The notes beneath the pieces are model-generated. The model did not search any database. It saw only the letters and a program-made list of their open reading frames with translations, and had not been told where the DNA came from. Below are positions 35,922 through 44,677 of a stretch of 64,000 nucleotides of DNA, one piece after another. The DNA is from Mycobacterium sp. 852002-51961_SCH5331710 (GTDB lineage: Bacteria; Actinomycetota; Actinomycetes; Mycobacteriales; Mycobacteriaceae): NCBI RefSeq assembly GCF_001665535.1, contig NZ_LZSQ01000006.1, positions 1 to 64,000 of the forward strand, read 5' to 3'. Position numbers and translations under genes: made by a program. Each line of letters begins with the position of its first letter. Position 1 is the stretch's first letter.

Positions 35922-37388
35922 ATGGCGGTGCTGGCGAATCGGGAAAGTCTGCTGCTGATCGACGGCAAGCTCGTCGCGGGCGGCGGCGGGTCGTTCGAGA
36001 CCGTCAACCCCGCGACCGAGGAAGTGCTCGGCGTCGCGGCCGACGCCACAGCCGACGACATGGGCCGCGCGATCGACGCGGCCCGCCGGGCGTTCGACGA
36101 AACCGACTGGTCGACCAACACGGAGCTGCGGGTGCGTTGCCTGCGCCAGCTGCAAGCGGTGCTCAAGGAACACATCGAAGAGTTGCGCGACATCACGATC
36201 GCGGAGGTCGGCGCGCCCCGGATGTTGACATCGGCGGCGCAGCTGGAGGGGCCGGTCGAGGATCTGAGCTTCTGCGCCGACACCGCCGAGTCCTACCAGT
36301 GGATCACTGATCTGGGGGAAGCGTCGCCGATGGGCATCAAGACCCGTCGCCGCCTCGCCCGTGAGGCAGTCGGTGTCGTCGGCGCCATCACACCGTGGAA
36401 CTTCCCGCACCAGATCAACCTGGCCAAGCTCGGCCCGGCGTTGGCCGCGGGCAACACCATCGTGCTCAAGCCGGCGCCGGACACCCCGTGGTGCGCGGCC
36501 GCCGTTGGGGAGCTGATCGCCGAGCACACCGACATCCCGCCGGGTGTGGTCAACATCATCACCTCCAGCGACCACGGGGTCGGCGCTCTGTTGTCGAAAG
36601 ACCCTCGGGTGGACATGGTTTCGTTCACCGGGTCGACGGCCACGGGGCGCGGTGTGATGGCCGACGGTGCCGCCACGATCAAGAAGGTGTTCCTCGAACT
36701 CGGCGGCAAGTCGGCGTTTCTGGTGCTTGACGACGCCGATCTCGCCGGTGCCTGTTCGATGTCGGCGTTCACCGCGTCGATGCACGCGGGGCAGGGCTGC
36801 GCCATCACCACCCGACTGGTGGTGCCGCGCGCCCGCTACGACGAGGCGGTCGAGGCCGCTGCGGCGACGATGGGCGGGTTGAGGCCGGGCGATCCCCAGG
36901 ACGCCGGAACCATCTGTGGCCCACTCATTTCCGCCCGCCAGCGCGACCGTGTCCAGGGTTACCTCGACTCGGCGATCGATGAGGGTGGCAAGTTCGCCGT
37001 CGGTGGCGGCAGGCCGGCCGACCGTGACGCGGGATTCTTCATCGAACCCACTGTGATCGCGGGACTCGACAACAGAGCCAAGGTTTCTCGTGAGGAGATC
37101 TTCGGGCCGGTGCTGACGGTGATCGCTCACGACGGCGACGACGACGCCGTCCGCATCGCCAACGATTCGGCCTACGGTCTTTCCGGCACCGTGTTTTCGG
37201 CCGACGAAGAACGCGCGAACCGGGTCGCGGCGCGGATGCGCGTCGGCACCGTCAACATCAACGGCGGCGTCTGGTACTCGGCGGACATGCCCTTCGGCGG
37301 ATACAGGCAGTCCGGAATCGGTCGGGAGATGGGGTTGGCCGGATTCGAGGAATACCTGGAGATCAAGGCGATCGCCACTGCGGTTTGA
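35922..37388 (+). CDS. aldA: NAD-dependent aldehyde dehydrogenase, 488 aa
   Basis: Matches AldA (Rv0768). Key residues: N160 in TPWNFP, E259 in LELGGKS and nucleophile C293 in AGQGCAITTR; the cofactor loop is FTGSTATGRGVM. The ATG at 35922 follows CGGAGACGGC; an earlier ATG at 35904 lies without such a site. It oxidises an aldehyde to an acid and starts the rightward four- or five-gene run. Substrate unknown. Confidence 0.94.
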   Translation: MAVLANRESLLLIDGKLVAGGGGSFETVNPATEEVLGVAADATADDMGRAIDAARRAFDETDWSTNTELRVRCLRQLQAVLKEHIEELRDITIAEVGAPRMLTSAAQLEGPVEDLSFCADTAESYQWITDLGEASPMGIKTRRRLAREAVGVVGAITPWNFPHQINLAKLGPALAAGNTIVLKPAPDTPWCAAAVGELIAEHTDIPPGVVNIITSSDHGVGALLSKDPRVDMVSFTGSTATGRGVMADGAATIKKVFLELGGKSAFLVLDDADLAGACSMSAFTASMHAGQGCAITTRLVVPRARYDEAVEAAAATMGGLRPGDPQDAGTICGPLISARQRDRVQGYLDSAIDEGGKFAVGGGRPADRDAGFFIEPTVIAGLDNRAKVSREEIFGPVLTVIAHDGDDDAVRIANDSAYGLSGTVFSADEERANRVAARMRVGTVNINGGVWYSADMPFGGYRQSGIGREMGLAGFEEYLEIKAIATAV

Positions 37389-37472
37389 CCCCGCGAACGT
37401 TGGACTACCAGCACGCGGAAGTCCGGGAAAACGTGCATCGATGCCACGCTCGGCAGAGGAGAGGATAGGTAT

Positions 37473-38225
37473 ATGGGGCAGTTCAACGACAAGGTGGCGA
37501 TCGTCACCGGCGCCGGCGGCGGCATCGGACAGGCGTACGCCGAGGCGTTGGCCCGCGAGGGCGCCGCCGTGGTGGTCGCCGACATCAACACCGAGGGTGC
37601 GCAGAAGGTTGCCGACGGAATCAAGGGTGAGGGCGGTAACGCGCTTGCCGTGCGCGTCGACGTATCCGACCCCGAATCGGCCAAGGAGATGGCGGCGCAG
37701 ACGCTTTCGGAGTTCGGGGGCATCGACTACCTGGTGAACAACGCCGCGATCTTCGGCGGCATGAAGCTCGACTTCCTGATCACCGTTGACTGGGATTATT
37801 ACAAGAAGTTCATGAGCGTGAACATGGACGGCGCCTTGGTCTGCACCCGAGCGGTGTACAAGAAGATGGCCAAGCGCGGCGGCGGGGCCATCGTCAATCA
37901 GTCCTCGACCGCGGCGTGGCTGTACTCGAACTTCTACGGCCTGGCCAAAGTCGGCGTCAACGGGTTGACCCAGCAGTTGGCCACCGAGCTGGGCGGGCAG
38001 AACATCAGGGTCAACGCCATCGCACCAGGGCCGATCGACACCGAGGCCAACCGGACCACCACTCCTCAGGAGATGGTCGCCGACATCGTGAAGGGAATTC
38101 CGTTGTCTCGCATGGGACAGCCGGAGGACCTGGTCGGCATGTGCCTGTTCCTGCTGTCCGATCAGGCGAAGTGGATCACCGGCCAGATCTTCAACGTCGA
38201 CGGCGGACAGATCATTCGGTCATGA
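37473..38225 (+). CDS. Short-chain dehydrogenase/reductase (Rv0769-type), 250 aa
   Basis: A classical SDR with TGAGGGIGQAYAEALA near the N-terminus, NNAA, NQSSTAAW and YGLAKVG (YxxxK). The C-terminal VDGGQIIRS is the standard ending. A very strong GAGGAGAGGA site precedes ATG 37473. The stop overlaps the next dehydrogenase start by four bases. Confidence 0.93.
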   Translation: MGQFNDKVAIVTGAGGGIGQAYAEALAREGAAVVVADINTEGAQKVADGIKGEGGNALAVRVDVSDPESAKEMAAQTLSEFGGIDYLVNNAAIFGGMKLDFLITVDWDYYKKFMSVNMDGALVCTRAVYKKMAKRGGGAIVNQSSTAAWLYSNFYGLAKVGVNGLTQQLATELGGQNIRVNAIAPGPIDTEANRTTTPQEMVADIVKGIPLSRMGQPEDLVGMCLFLLSDQAKWITGQIFNVDGGQIIRS

Positions 38226-39073
38226 GTGAACAAACCAAGCTCGGCTACATCGGCCTCGGCAACCAAGGCGCTCCGATGGCCAAGCGACTCGTCGACTGGC
38301 CCGGTGGGCTGATGGTGTTCGACGTTCGGACCGAGGCCATGACTCCGCTCGCAGAAATCGGCGCGACACTCGCCGACAGCGTCGCCGACGTCGCAGCCGC
38401 CGACATCATCAGCGTGACCGTGCTCAACGACGAGCAGGTCCGCGACGTCGTCGGTCGGCTCGCCGAACACGCCAAACCAGGTACCGTCGTCGCGATCCAC
38501 TCGACCATCGAGCCCGGCACGGCACCGGAGCTGGCAGACCAATTGCGCCCGAGGGGTATTCACATCGTCGACGCGCCGGTGAGCGGTGGCGCAGGAGCGG
38601 CCGACAAGGGTGAGCTGGCCGTGATGGTCGGCGCCGACGACGAGGCGTACGCCGCGGTCAAGCCCGTCTTCAAACAGTGGGCCTCGTTGGTGGTCCGCGC
38701 GGGCGAGCCCGGCGCGGGCACCCGGATGAAGCTGGCCCGGAACATGCTGACGTTCATCGGATTCGCCGCGGCCTGCGAGGCGCAGGTGCTCGCCGAGGCC
38801 GCGGGCATCGACCTGCAGAAGCTGGGACGCGTGGTGCGGCACAGTGATGCGCAGAGCGGTGGACCCGGTGCCATCATGTACCGCGACGACACCAAACCGC
38901 TCGCCCCGGACCACTTCCTGCACGACATGTTCATTCACACCCGTGGTCTCGGCGAGAAGGACCTGCGCTTGGCGCTCGAATTGGGCAAGGCCACCGACGT
39001 GGAACTTCCACTGGCCGAAGTCGCGCTGCGGAATCTCGCCGCCGGGCTCGGCGTGCCACACACGAAGGAGTGA
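38222..39073 (+). CDS. 3-hydroxyisobutyrate dehydrogenase-family enzyme (Rv0770-type), 283 aa
   Basis: A beta-hydroxyacid dehydrogenase: YIGLGNQGAPMAKRL cofactor motif, DAPVSGGAGAADKGELA substrate loop, catalytic lysine in GTRMKLARNM near residue 164. Translationally coupled at both ends (ATGA with the SDR, GTGA region with the decarboxylase-like gene). Likely oxidises a hydroxy-acyl intermediate in the same catabolic route as the aldehyde dehydrogenase. Confidence 0.93.
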   Translation: MSEQTKLGYIGLGNQGAPMAKRLVDWPGGLMVFDVRTEAMTPLAEIGATLADSVADVAAADIISVTVLNDEQVRDVVGRLAEHAKPGTVVAIHSTIEPGTAPELADQLRPRGIHIVDAPVSGGAGAADKGELAVMVGADDEAYAAVKPVFKQWASLVVRAGEPGAGTRMKLARNMLTFIGFAAACEAQVLAEAAGIDLQKLGRVVRHSDAQSGGPGAIMYRDDTKPLAPDHFLHDMFIHTRGLGEKDLRLALELGKATDVELPLAEVALRNLAAGLGVPHTKE

Positions 39074-39078
39074 GTCTG

Positions 39079-39519
39079 ATGGACGAATTGCGTCGCAAGG
39101 GCCTCGAGAAGATGAACGAGGTCTACGGCTGGGAAATGCCGAACATCGAGGGCGACCCGTACTTCGACCTCACCGTCGACCACCTCTTCGGCACCATCTG
39201 GACACGTCCGGGCCTGTCCATGCGCGACAAGCGAATCATGACGCTGACCGCGGTGACCGCCGTGGGGAACTCCGACCTCGCCGAGATCCAGGCCAACGCC
39301 GCGCTCGCCAACGGCGAGATGACCGAGCAGGAGCTCAAGGAGATGGCGGTCTTCTTGACCCACTACCTCGGGTTCCCCTTGGGCTCGAAGCTGGACGGTG
39401 CGGTCAGCAAGGTCATCAAGAACCGCCAAAAGGGCAAAGGCGGGGACAAGAAGGCGAACGTCAACGCCGCGGTGAAGATGCATTCCGGCGGAGCGGTGCA
39501 CGACGAGCATGACAAGTAG
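39079..39519 (+). CDS. Carboxymuconolactone decarboxylase-family protein (Rv0771-type), 146 aa
   Basis: An all-helical CMD-fold protein: FDLTVDHLFGTIWTRPGLSM and KRIMTLTAVTAVGNSD mark the family. The ATG at 39079 has AAGGAG at good spacing; a GTG three codons upstream overlaps the previous stop and is less likely. The C-terminus is Lys-rich. As at 14.4-15.7 kb, it pairs with a hydroxyisobutyrate-dehydrogenase-like gene. Confidence 0.88.
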   Translation: MDELRRKGLEKMNEVYGWEMPNIEGDPYFDLTVDHLFGTIWTRPGLSMRDKRIMTLTAVTAVGNSDLAEIQANAALANGEMTEQELKEMAVFLTHYLGFPLGSKLDGAVSKVIKNRQKGKGGDKKANVNAAVKMHSGGAVHDEHDK

Positions 39520-40735
39520 GTACTCATCGCTGTCGCGTGAGCAGCTCTCGGTCTTGGTGCCCGAGCTGCTGCTGATCGGTCAGCTGATCGACCGCTCCGG
39601 AATGGCCTGGATCATCAGCAATTTCGGCCGTGAGGAGATGCTGCAGGTCGCGATCGAGGAGTGGATGGGCGCCAGCCCGATCTACACCAGGCGGATGCAG
39701 AAGGCCCTGAAGTACGAGGGCACCGACGTCATCACGATCTTCAAGGGCCTGCAGCTCGACATCGGGGCGCCACCGCAATTCATGGATTTCCGCTACACCG
39801 TCCACGACCGATGGCACGGCGAATTTCACCTCGACCACTGCGGCGCACTATTGGACGTGGAGCCGATGGGCGAAGAGTACGTGCGCGGCATGTGCCACGA
39901 CATCGAGGACCCAACGTTCGACGCGACGGCCGTGGCGACCAACCGTCGAGCCCAGATCCGCCCGATCCACCGCCCGCCGCGCACACCTGCCGACCGGCAG
40001 CCGCATTGCGCGTGGACCGTGATCATCGACGAGTCGTATCCCGAGGTGGAGGACCACCCGGTGCTCGAGGTCGTCGCCCGCACACGTGCCGCCAGAACCG
40101 AACTCAACCCCATCGACACCGGCGACGAGGGGGAGTCGGACTACTCCGGTCCGTTGGTCTCGGACTTCGACTTCGGCGCGTTCTCACATTCGGCGCTGGT
40201 ACGCATCGCCGACGAGGTGTGTCTGCAGATGCACCTGCTCAACCTGTCGTATGTGATCGCTGTCGGCAAGCGGGCCGGTACGAACACCGAACTGGCGACC
40301 GAGATCTGCACCAAACAATTGATCGGGCTGGCCGGTATCGCGGCCGAACGCATCCACCGCGCGCTGAACTTGCCCGGCGGAATCGAGGGCGCGGTGCGCA
40401 CGCTCGAGTTGCATCCGATGCTCAACCCCGCCGCCTACGTCGACGCCGAATTCGGTCCGGACACCGTGCATCTCCGGCGTTCAGCCGCGCACGAGGACGG
40501 AGCGTGGGTCTCGTTGGTGTCGCCGCACGAACGGCGCCCGCTGCAGGCGATCGTCGCCGCGGTGGACAAGCACCTCGATGTCGAGGTGAGCGGTGCCGCG
40601 CAGGAGTGGACCGCACGCGTCGTCGAGACAGAGACCGAGGCCGAGGAGTTCTCCGAGGTGTCGGTTGTCAGGGTCAGCGGCGGATCGACCTGGGAGTTCG
40701 AAAACCGCAAATCGCTGCCGTTGACGGTGCTCTGA
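39509..40735 (+). CDS. Unrecognised 408-residue protein coupled to the aldA run
   Basis: Starts at ATG 39509, overlapping the decarboxylase-like stop by 11 bases, so it belongs to the same transcript. No signal peptide or membrane helix is seen. Histidine/cysteine stretches such as HGEFHLDHCGALLD and VRGMCHDIED near residues 105-140, with QPHCAWTVIIDE at about 165-176, could bind a metal or form an active site. The second half contains ATEICTKQLIGLAGIAAERIHRAL. I see no counterpart between Rv0771 and Rv0772 in the M. tuberculosis order. Function unassigned. Confidence 0.8.
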   Translation: MTSRYSSLSREQLSVLVPELLLIGQLIDRSGMAWIISNFGREEMLQVAIEEWMGASPIYTRRMQKALKYEGTDVITIFKGLQLDIGAPPQFMDFRYTVHDRWHGEFHLDHCGALLDVEPMGEEYVRGMCHDIEDPTFDATAVATNRRAQIRPIHRPPRTPADRQPHCAWTVIIDESYPEVEDHPVLEVVARTRAARTELNPIDTGDEGESDYSGPLVSDFDFGAFSHSALVRIADEVCLQMHLLNLSYVIAVGKRAGTNTELATEICTKQLIGLAGIAAERIHRALNLPGGIEGAVRTLELHPMLNPAAYVDAEFGPDTVHLRRSAAHEDGAWVSLVSPHERRPLQAIVAAVDKHLDVEVSGAAQEWTARVVETETEAEEFSEVSVVRVSGGSTWEFENRKSLPLTVL

Positions 40736-40747
40736 CCGCACGACCGC

Positions 40748-41242
40748 TCAGGGCCGGCCCAGCTCCTCGTACTCTGCGCCGAGTGCGCGCATCCGGGCCG
40801 CGATGGCCTCCAGGTCGCGATGGCAGCGTTCGATGATCTCGGCGACCTCGCCGGCGCCCTTGCTGACCACCGGCCACAGCATCCGTTCGCCTTCCAGGGT
40901 CGCAGGCACCGTCGCCGCGGCATCGACGACCCACTGCCGTACGGCGTCGAGCTCACGGCGGCCGGCCCGCACCACGTCCGCCGACCGGTCCACTTCCGCC
41001 GCGAGTCGGCGGTCCAACTCGGCCATCGCGCCGAGAGTCCTTGCCTGGCGCGCGTTTTGGTCGCGATAACCCTCGGCGCCCGCGCCCGTCCAATCCGATC
41101 CCGGCCCCGCCGCCTCCACTTCAGCGCGGAGGGACTCCAACAGGGCGCTGCTGTCCAGTCCGCCGCCGTCTTGCGGGGTGCCCTCGCCGAACGTGGCGCG
41201 GGCCCGCGACCACGTCGAGAGGAAGACGTCGACGACACTCAC
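40748..41242 (-). CDS. EspA/EspE-like ESX secretion-associated protein, 164 aa
   Basis: Resembles the N-terminal domain of EspA/EspE-family type VII secretion substrates: FLSTWSRARATFGEG at the start, then the WxG-like turn PGSDWTGAGAEGYRDQNARQ near residues 45-64. Long amphipathic helices follow (LDRRLAAEVDRSADVV). The start is GTG at 41242; upstream in-frame sequence is unlike the family. It stands alone, without ESX core genes nearby. The classification is by pattern recognition and should be confirmed by profile search. Confidence 0.7.
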   Translation of the reverse strand: MSVVDVFLSTWSRARATFGEGTPQDGGGLDSSALLESLRAEVEAAGPGSDWTGAGAEGYRDQNARQARTLGAMAELDRRLAAEVDRSADVVRAGRRELDAVRQWVVDAAATVPATLEGERMLWPVVSKGAGEVAEIIERCHRDLEAIAARMRALGAEYEELGRP

Positions 41243-41294
41243 GACGGTGAGTTTACGGGCCGGCCGACGGCCGACTGAGCACCAATTCTGCTCC

Positions 41295-41903
41295 TCAGCG
41301 GGCCGTCGTGGGTGCCGCCACGGAGGCGCCGACCCAGCGCCGCAGATAGTCGCGCAGTTCGGCACCGTGACGCGGCGGACGTCCCGGGTCGATGATGAAC
41401 GACTGAATGATCCGCAACAGGTGCTCAGCCAACTCGTCGAGGTCGTCGTCGGTGAAGCCCAAGGCGGACCAATCCACGTCGAAGCGCCGCAGCATCGAGT
41501 TGGCGAACTCCAGGGCGATGTCCGAGGTGACCGTCTGGCTGAAAGCGCTGGCCCGCGCGGGCATCAGCAGCAGGCCGATGTGCTTGTCCCGTGGCAGCCA
41601 TTCGAGCGCGGTGGCGATGCCCTCGGCGACCGCCTCCTGTGGGTCGCTCAGCCCCTGCAGATGATCGGCCAACCGGTCCAGAAAGCCGGTCGCCGCACGC
41701 TGCGCCGACGCCTGCAGCAGCGCGTCGGTGCTGGGAAAGTACCGGTAGACGGTCTGCCGGGTGACTCCGAGCGTGCGTGCGACGTCGGTGATGGAGAACT
41801 CCGCACCGCGGGCGTCGATCGCCTTGCCCGCGGCGTCGAGGATGCGGGCGACCGCCTCCTCATCCGTCGACGGCGCCGAGCCCGACCAGCCGTGGGTGCG
41901 CAC
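41295..41903 (-). CDS. TetR-family regulator, 202 aa
   Basis: Helix-turn-helix SITDVARTLGVTRQTVYRYFPS at about residues 37-58, followed by a helical ligand domain. It lies 26 bases downstream of the CYP125-like P450 in the same direction, so it probably regulates that P450 and is co-transcribed with it. The palindrome at 43168-43194 is the candidate operator. Confidence 0.9.
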   Translation of the reverse strand: MRTHGWSGSAPSTDEEAVARILDAAGKAIDARGAEFSITDVARTLGVTRQTVYRYFPSTDALLQASAQRAATGFLDRLADHLQGLSDPQEAVAEGIATALEWLPRDKHIGLLLMPARASAFSQTVTSDIALEFANSMLRRFDVDWSALGFTDDDLDELAEHLLRIIQSFIIDPGRPPRHGAELRDYLRRWVGASVAAPTTAR

Positions 41904-41929
41904 GGCGAAATCCTACTCAGCCCGCCCGG

Positions 41930-43159
41930 TCAACCCGTGTAGGAGACCTGCAGGTCCTTGACGCCGTTGATCCAGCCCGACCGAAGGCGTTGTGGTTCAC
42001 CGAGTTTGGTGATGTCGGGAATCTGGTCGGCGATCTCGTCGAAGATCAGTTTGATCTCCATGCGGGCCAGGTTCGCGCCGATGCAGTAGTGGGCGCCGTT
42101 GCCGCCGAATCCCAGATGGGGGTTGGGGTCGCGCAGGATGTCGAACCGGAAGGGCTGGTCGAACACCTCTTCGTCATAGTTGGCCGAGCTGTAGAACAGC
42201 CCCACCCGCTGCCCCTCGCGGATGGTGACGCCGCCGAGTTCGGTGTCGGCGAGCGCTGTCCGCTGGAAGCAGTGCACCGGGGTGGCCCAGCGCACGATCT
42301 CGTCGGCGGCGGTTGCCGGCCTGTCGCGCTTGAACAGCTCCCACTGATCCGGATTCTCGAAGAAGGCGTTCATGCCGTGGGTCATCGCATTGCGGGTCGT
42401 CTCATTCCCGGCGACCGCCAAGAGGATGACGAAGAACGCGAACTCCACATCGTCGAGCGACTCCCCGTCGATGTCGGCCTCGATGAGGCGGGTCACGATG
42501 TCGTCGGCCGGACAACGACGGCGCTCCTCGGCCATCGTGTAGGCGTACCCCATCAGTTCCGCATTGGCGGCGGTCGGATCGCTGTCGAAGTCGGGGTCGT
42601 CGGTGTTCATGATCGCGTTGGTCCAGTGAAACAACTTCTCGCGATCGGCCTCGGGCACGCCGATGAGATCGGCGATCGCCAAAAGCGGCAGGCGCATCGC
42701 GATGTCGTCGACGAAGTTGCCGCTGCCCTTTTGCCGTGCCGCGGCGACGATCTCACGCGCGGCGGTGGCCAGCCGTTCCTCGAGCGTCGCGATCGCCCGG
42801 GGGGTGAACAGGCGCGAGACCAGCTTGCGCAACCGGGTGTGCTCCGGCGCATCGTGGTTGATCAGTAGTGCCTTGGTGAGCTCGAGCTGTTCGGAGGTGA
42901 CTCCCTCGGGTAGTCGCATCACCGCACCCTTGCGGTTGGTCGACCACAGCTCGCCGTTGCGCGAGATCGCCTTGATGTCCTCGTGGCGGCTGATCACCCA
43001 GTAGCCGCCGTCGTCGAAGATCGACTCTGGCTGCTCGTTCCACCACACCGGTGCGGTCTTGCGCAGCTGGGCGAACTCCGTGACGGGGATCCCGCGCAGT
43101 AGCACCTCGGGGTCGGTGAAGTCATATCCGTGTCCGAAGGGGCATGTGGCCTGGGTCAT
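41930..43159 (-). CDS. CYP125-like cytochrome P450, 409 aa
   Basis: Very close in sequence to CYP125, the steroid C26 monooxygenase of mycobacteria: ADDIVTRLIEADIDGESL, AVAGNETTRNAMTHGM, DEIVRWATPVHCFQRTAL, and haem loop FGGNGAHYCIGANLARME. The conserved end LRSGWINGVKDLQVSYTG matches too. It lacks the igr-operon context of true cyp125, so it is likely a paralog acting on a steroid or branched lipid side chain. ATG at 43159 is taken; an ATG four codons upstream overlaps the palindrome arm. Confidence 0.88.
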   Translation of the reverse strand: MTQATCPFGHGYDFTDPEVLLRGIPVTEFAQLRKTAPVWWNEQPESIFDDGGYWVISRHEDIKAISRNGELWSTNRKGAVMRLPEGVTSEQLELTKALLINHDAPEHTRLRKLVSRLFTPRAIATLEERLATAAREIVAAARQKGSGNFVDDIAMRLPLLAIADLIGVPEADREKLFHWTNAIMNTDDPDFDSDPTAANAELMGYAYTMAEERRRCPADDIVTRLIEADIDGESLDDVEFAFFVILLAVAGNETTRNAMTHGMNAFFENPDQWELFKRDRPATAADEIVRWATPVHCFQRTALADTELGGVTIREGQRVGLFYSSANYDEEVFDQPFRFDILRDPNPHLGFGGNGAHYCIGANLARMEIKLIFDEIADQIPDITKLGEPQRLRSGWINGVKDLQVSYTG

Positions 43160-43167
43160 ACACTCGA

Positions 43168-43194
43168 CCATACAACGTCATGTCAAGTGTATGG
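43168..43194. promoter_or_regulatory. Candidate TetR operator CCATACA-N13-TGTATGG
   Basis: Perfect 7-bp arms around a 13-base centre containing TTGACA on the minus strand, directly upstream of the CYP125-like start codon. A third CATACA copy lies at 43157-43162 over the start codon. Position and AT-richness suit repression by the TetR protein encoded just behind the P450. Confidence 0.55.
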
Positions 43195-43211
43195 CCTAAC
43201 TATCGCCGCGG

Positions 43212-43370
43212 TCAGCGGCGGCGCGGCACGCCCGTGCTCCACAGCGCCCAGGCGACGAGCACCGGCTGAAAGAGCAGTCGCACGAACCGTTTGGTGTCGG
43301 TGTCCAACCCGAAGCCGTCGCGCTTGTTGACGTACTGGGCGATGTTGCCGGGGAACACAAGATCGGTCAT
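43212..43370 (-). CDS. Small protein of 52 residues upstream of purD
   Basis: ATG at 43370, TGA at 43212. The protein reads as a real gene: polar N-terminus (TDLVFPGNIAQYVNKRDGF), then FVRLLFQPVLVAWALWS, a single hydrophobic helix, and a final PRRRR-like basic cap. That is the layout of a small tail-anchored membrane protein. It is divergent from purD with 38 bases between. No strong ribosome binding site is visible. Function unknown. Confidence 0.55.
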   Translation of the reverse strand: MTDLVFPGNIAQYVNKRDGFGLDTDTKRFVRLLFQPVLVAWALWSTGVPRRR

Positions 43371-43408
43371 CCGAACCAAGATCGGCTGTGCAGTTAGGGT
43401 GAGCAGTT

Positions 43409-44677
43409 GTGCGAGTCCTGGTAATCGGATCCGGTGCCCGTGAACACGCGTTGCTGCTAGCGCTGCGGCGTGACCCCGAGGTCGAGAGTCTGGCGATCGC
43501 GCCGGGCAATGCGGGTACCGCCGCGATCGCCGACCAGTACGACGTCGACATCACCTCGGGGGAGGCGGTCACCGACCTGGCCCGCAAGCTGGAGTCGGAC
43601 CTCGTCGTGGTCGGACCGGAGGTGCCCTTGGTGCTCGGTGTCGCCGACGCCGTGCGCAGTGCCGGGATCGCGTGCTTCGGGCCGACCAAGGATGCGGCCC
43701 GAATCGAGGGGTCGAAGTCGTTCGCCAAGGATGTGATGACCGCCGCCGGTGTGCGCACCGCGAGAAGCGAGGTCGTCGACAACCCCGCACGCCTGGATGC
43801 CGCGCTCGACCGGTTCGGCCCGCCCGGCGGTGAATCCGCGTGGGTGGTCAAGGACGACGGCCTTGCCGCGGGCAAAGGCGTGGTGGTGACCACCGACCGC
43901 GCCGCCGCGCGGTCCCATGCCGCGGGGCTGCTCGACGCGGGACATCCCGTGCTGCTCGAGTCGTTCCTCGACGGACCCGAGGTGTCTCTGTTCTGCGTCG
44001 TCGACGGCGAGACCGTGGTGCCTCTCTTACCGGCGCAGGACTTCAAGCGGGTCGGTGACAACGACACCGGCCCCAACACCGGAGGCATGGGTGCCTACGC
44101 GCCGCTGCCGTGGCTGCCCGACGCCATCGTCACCCAGATCGTCGACGATGTGGTGAAACCCGTTGCCGCCGAACTCGTTGCGCGCGGCAGCTCGTTCTCG
44201 GGACTGCTGTACGCCGGGCTGGCCATCACGTCGCAGGGACCGGCGGTGGTCGAATTCAACTGCCGCTTCGGCGATCCGGAGACCCAGTCGGTGCTGGCGC
44301 TGCTGGAGACCCCGTTGGGACGGCTGCTGTATGCGGCCGCAACCAGCCGCCTCGCCGGCGAGCCCGCGCTGCAGTGGCGCGACGGCGCCGCGGTGACCGT
44401 CGTGCTGGCGGCGGAGAACTATCCGGGTCGTCCACGGGTCGGCGACGTGATCACCGGATCCGAGGCCGACGGCGTACTGCACGCGGGCACCAGCCGTCGC
44501 GACGACGGTGCCGTGGTCTCATCGGGCGGACGTGTGCTGTCCATCGTCGGCACCGGTGCCGATCTGTCCGCGGCACGCGACGCCGCGTACGAGCTGATCA
44601 AGTCGATTCGGCTGCCGGGCAGTCACTTTCGCAGTGACATCGCACTGGCCGCGGCGGAAGGTCGCATCGCTCTTTAG
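43409..44677 (+). CDS. purD: Phosphoribosylamine-glycine ligase, 422 aa
   Basis: ATP-grasp enzyme of step two of purine synthesis (GAR synthetase). It opens [17 protein letters not shown], contains [13 protein letters not shown], and the metal/ATP site [14 protein letters not shown] start at 43409. Length normal. It overlaps the convergent esterase by four bases. Corresponds to Rv0772; the ggtA gene that follows in M. tuberculosis is absent here. Confidence 0.97.
   Translation: MRVLVIGSGAREHALLLALRRDPEVESLAIAPGNAGTAAIADQYDVDITSGEAVTDLARKLESDLVVVGPEVPLVLGVADAVRSAGIACFGPTKDAARIEGSKSFAKDVMTAAGVRTARSEVVDNPARLDAALDRFGPPGGESAWVVKDDGLAAGKGVVVTTDRAAARSHAAGLLDAGHPVLLESFLDGPEVSLFCVVDGETVVPLLPAQDFKRVGDNDTGPNTGGMGAYAPLPWLPDAIVTQIVDDVVKPVAAELVARGSSFSGLLYAGLAITSQGPAVVEFNCRFGDPETQSVLALLETPLGRLLYAAATSRLAGEPALQWRDGAAVTVVLAAENYPGRPRVGDVITGSEADGVLHAGTSRRDDGAVVSSGGRVLSIVGTGADLSAARDAAYELIKSIRLPGSHFRSDIALAAAEGRIAL

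Noticed and set aside
35397..37130. Long open frame antisense to the aldehyde dehydrogenase
   Set aside because: It mirrors the codon bias of aldA and the TetR gene, has no recognisable domain, and is typical of shadow frames in high-GC DNA.
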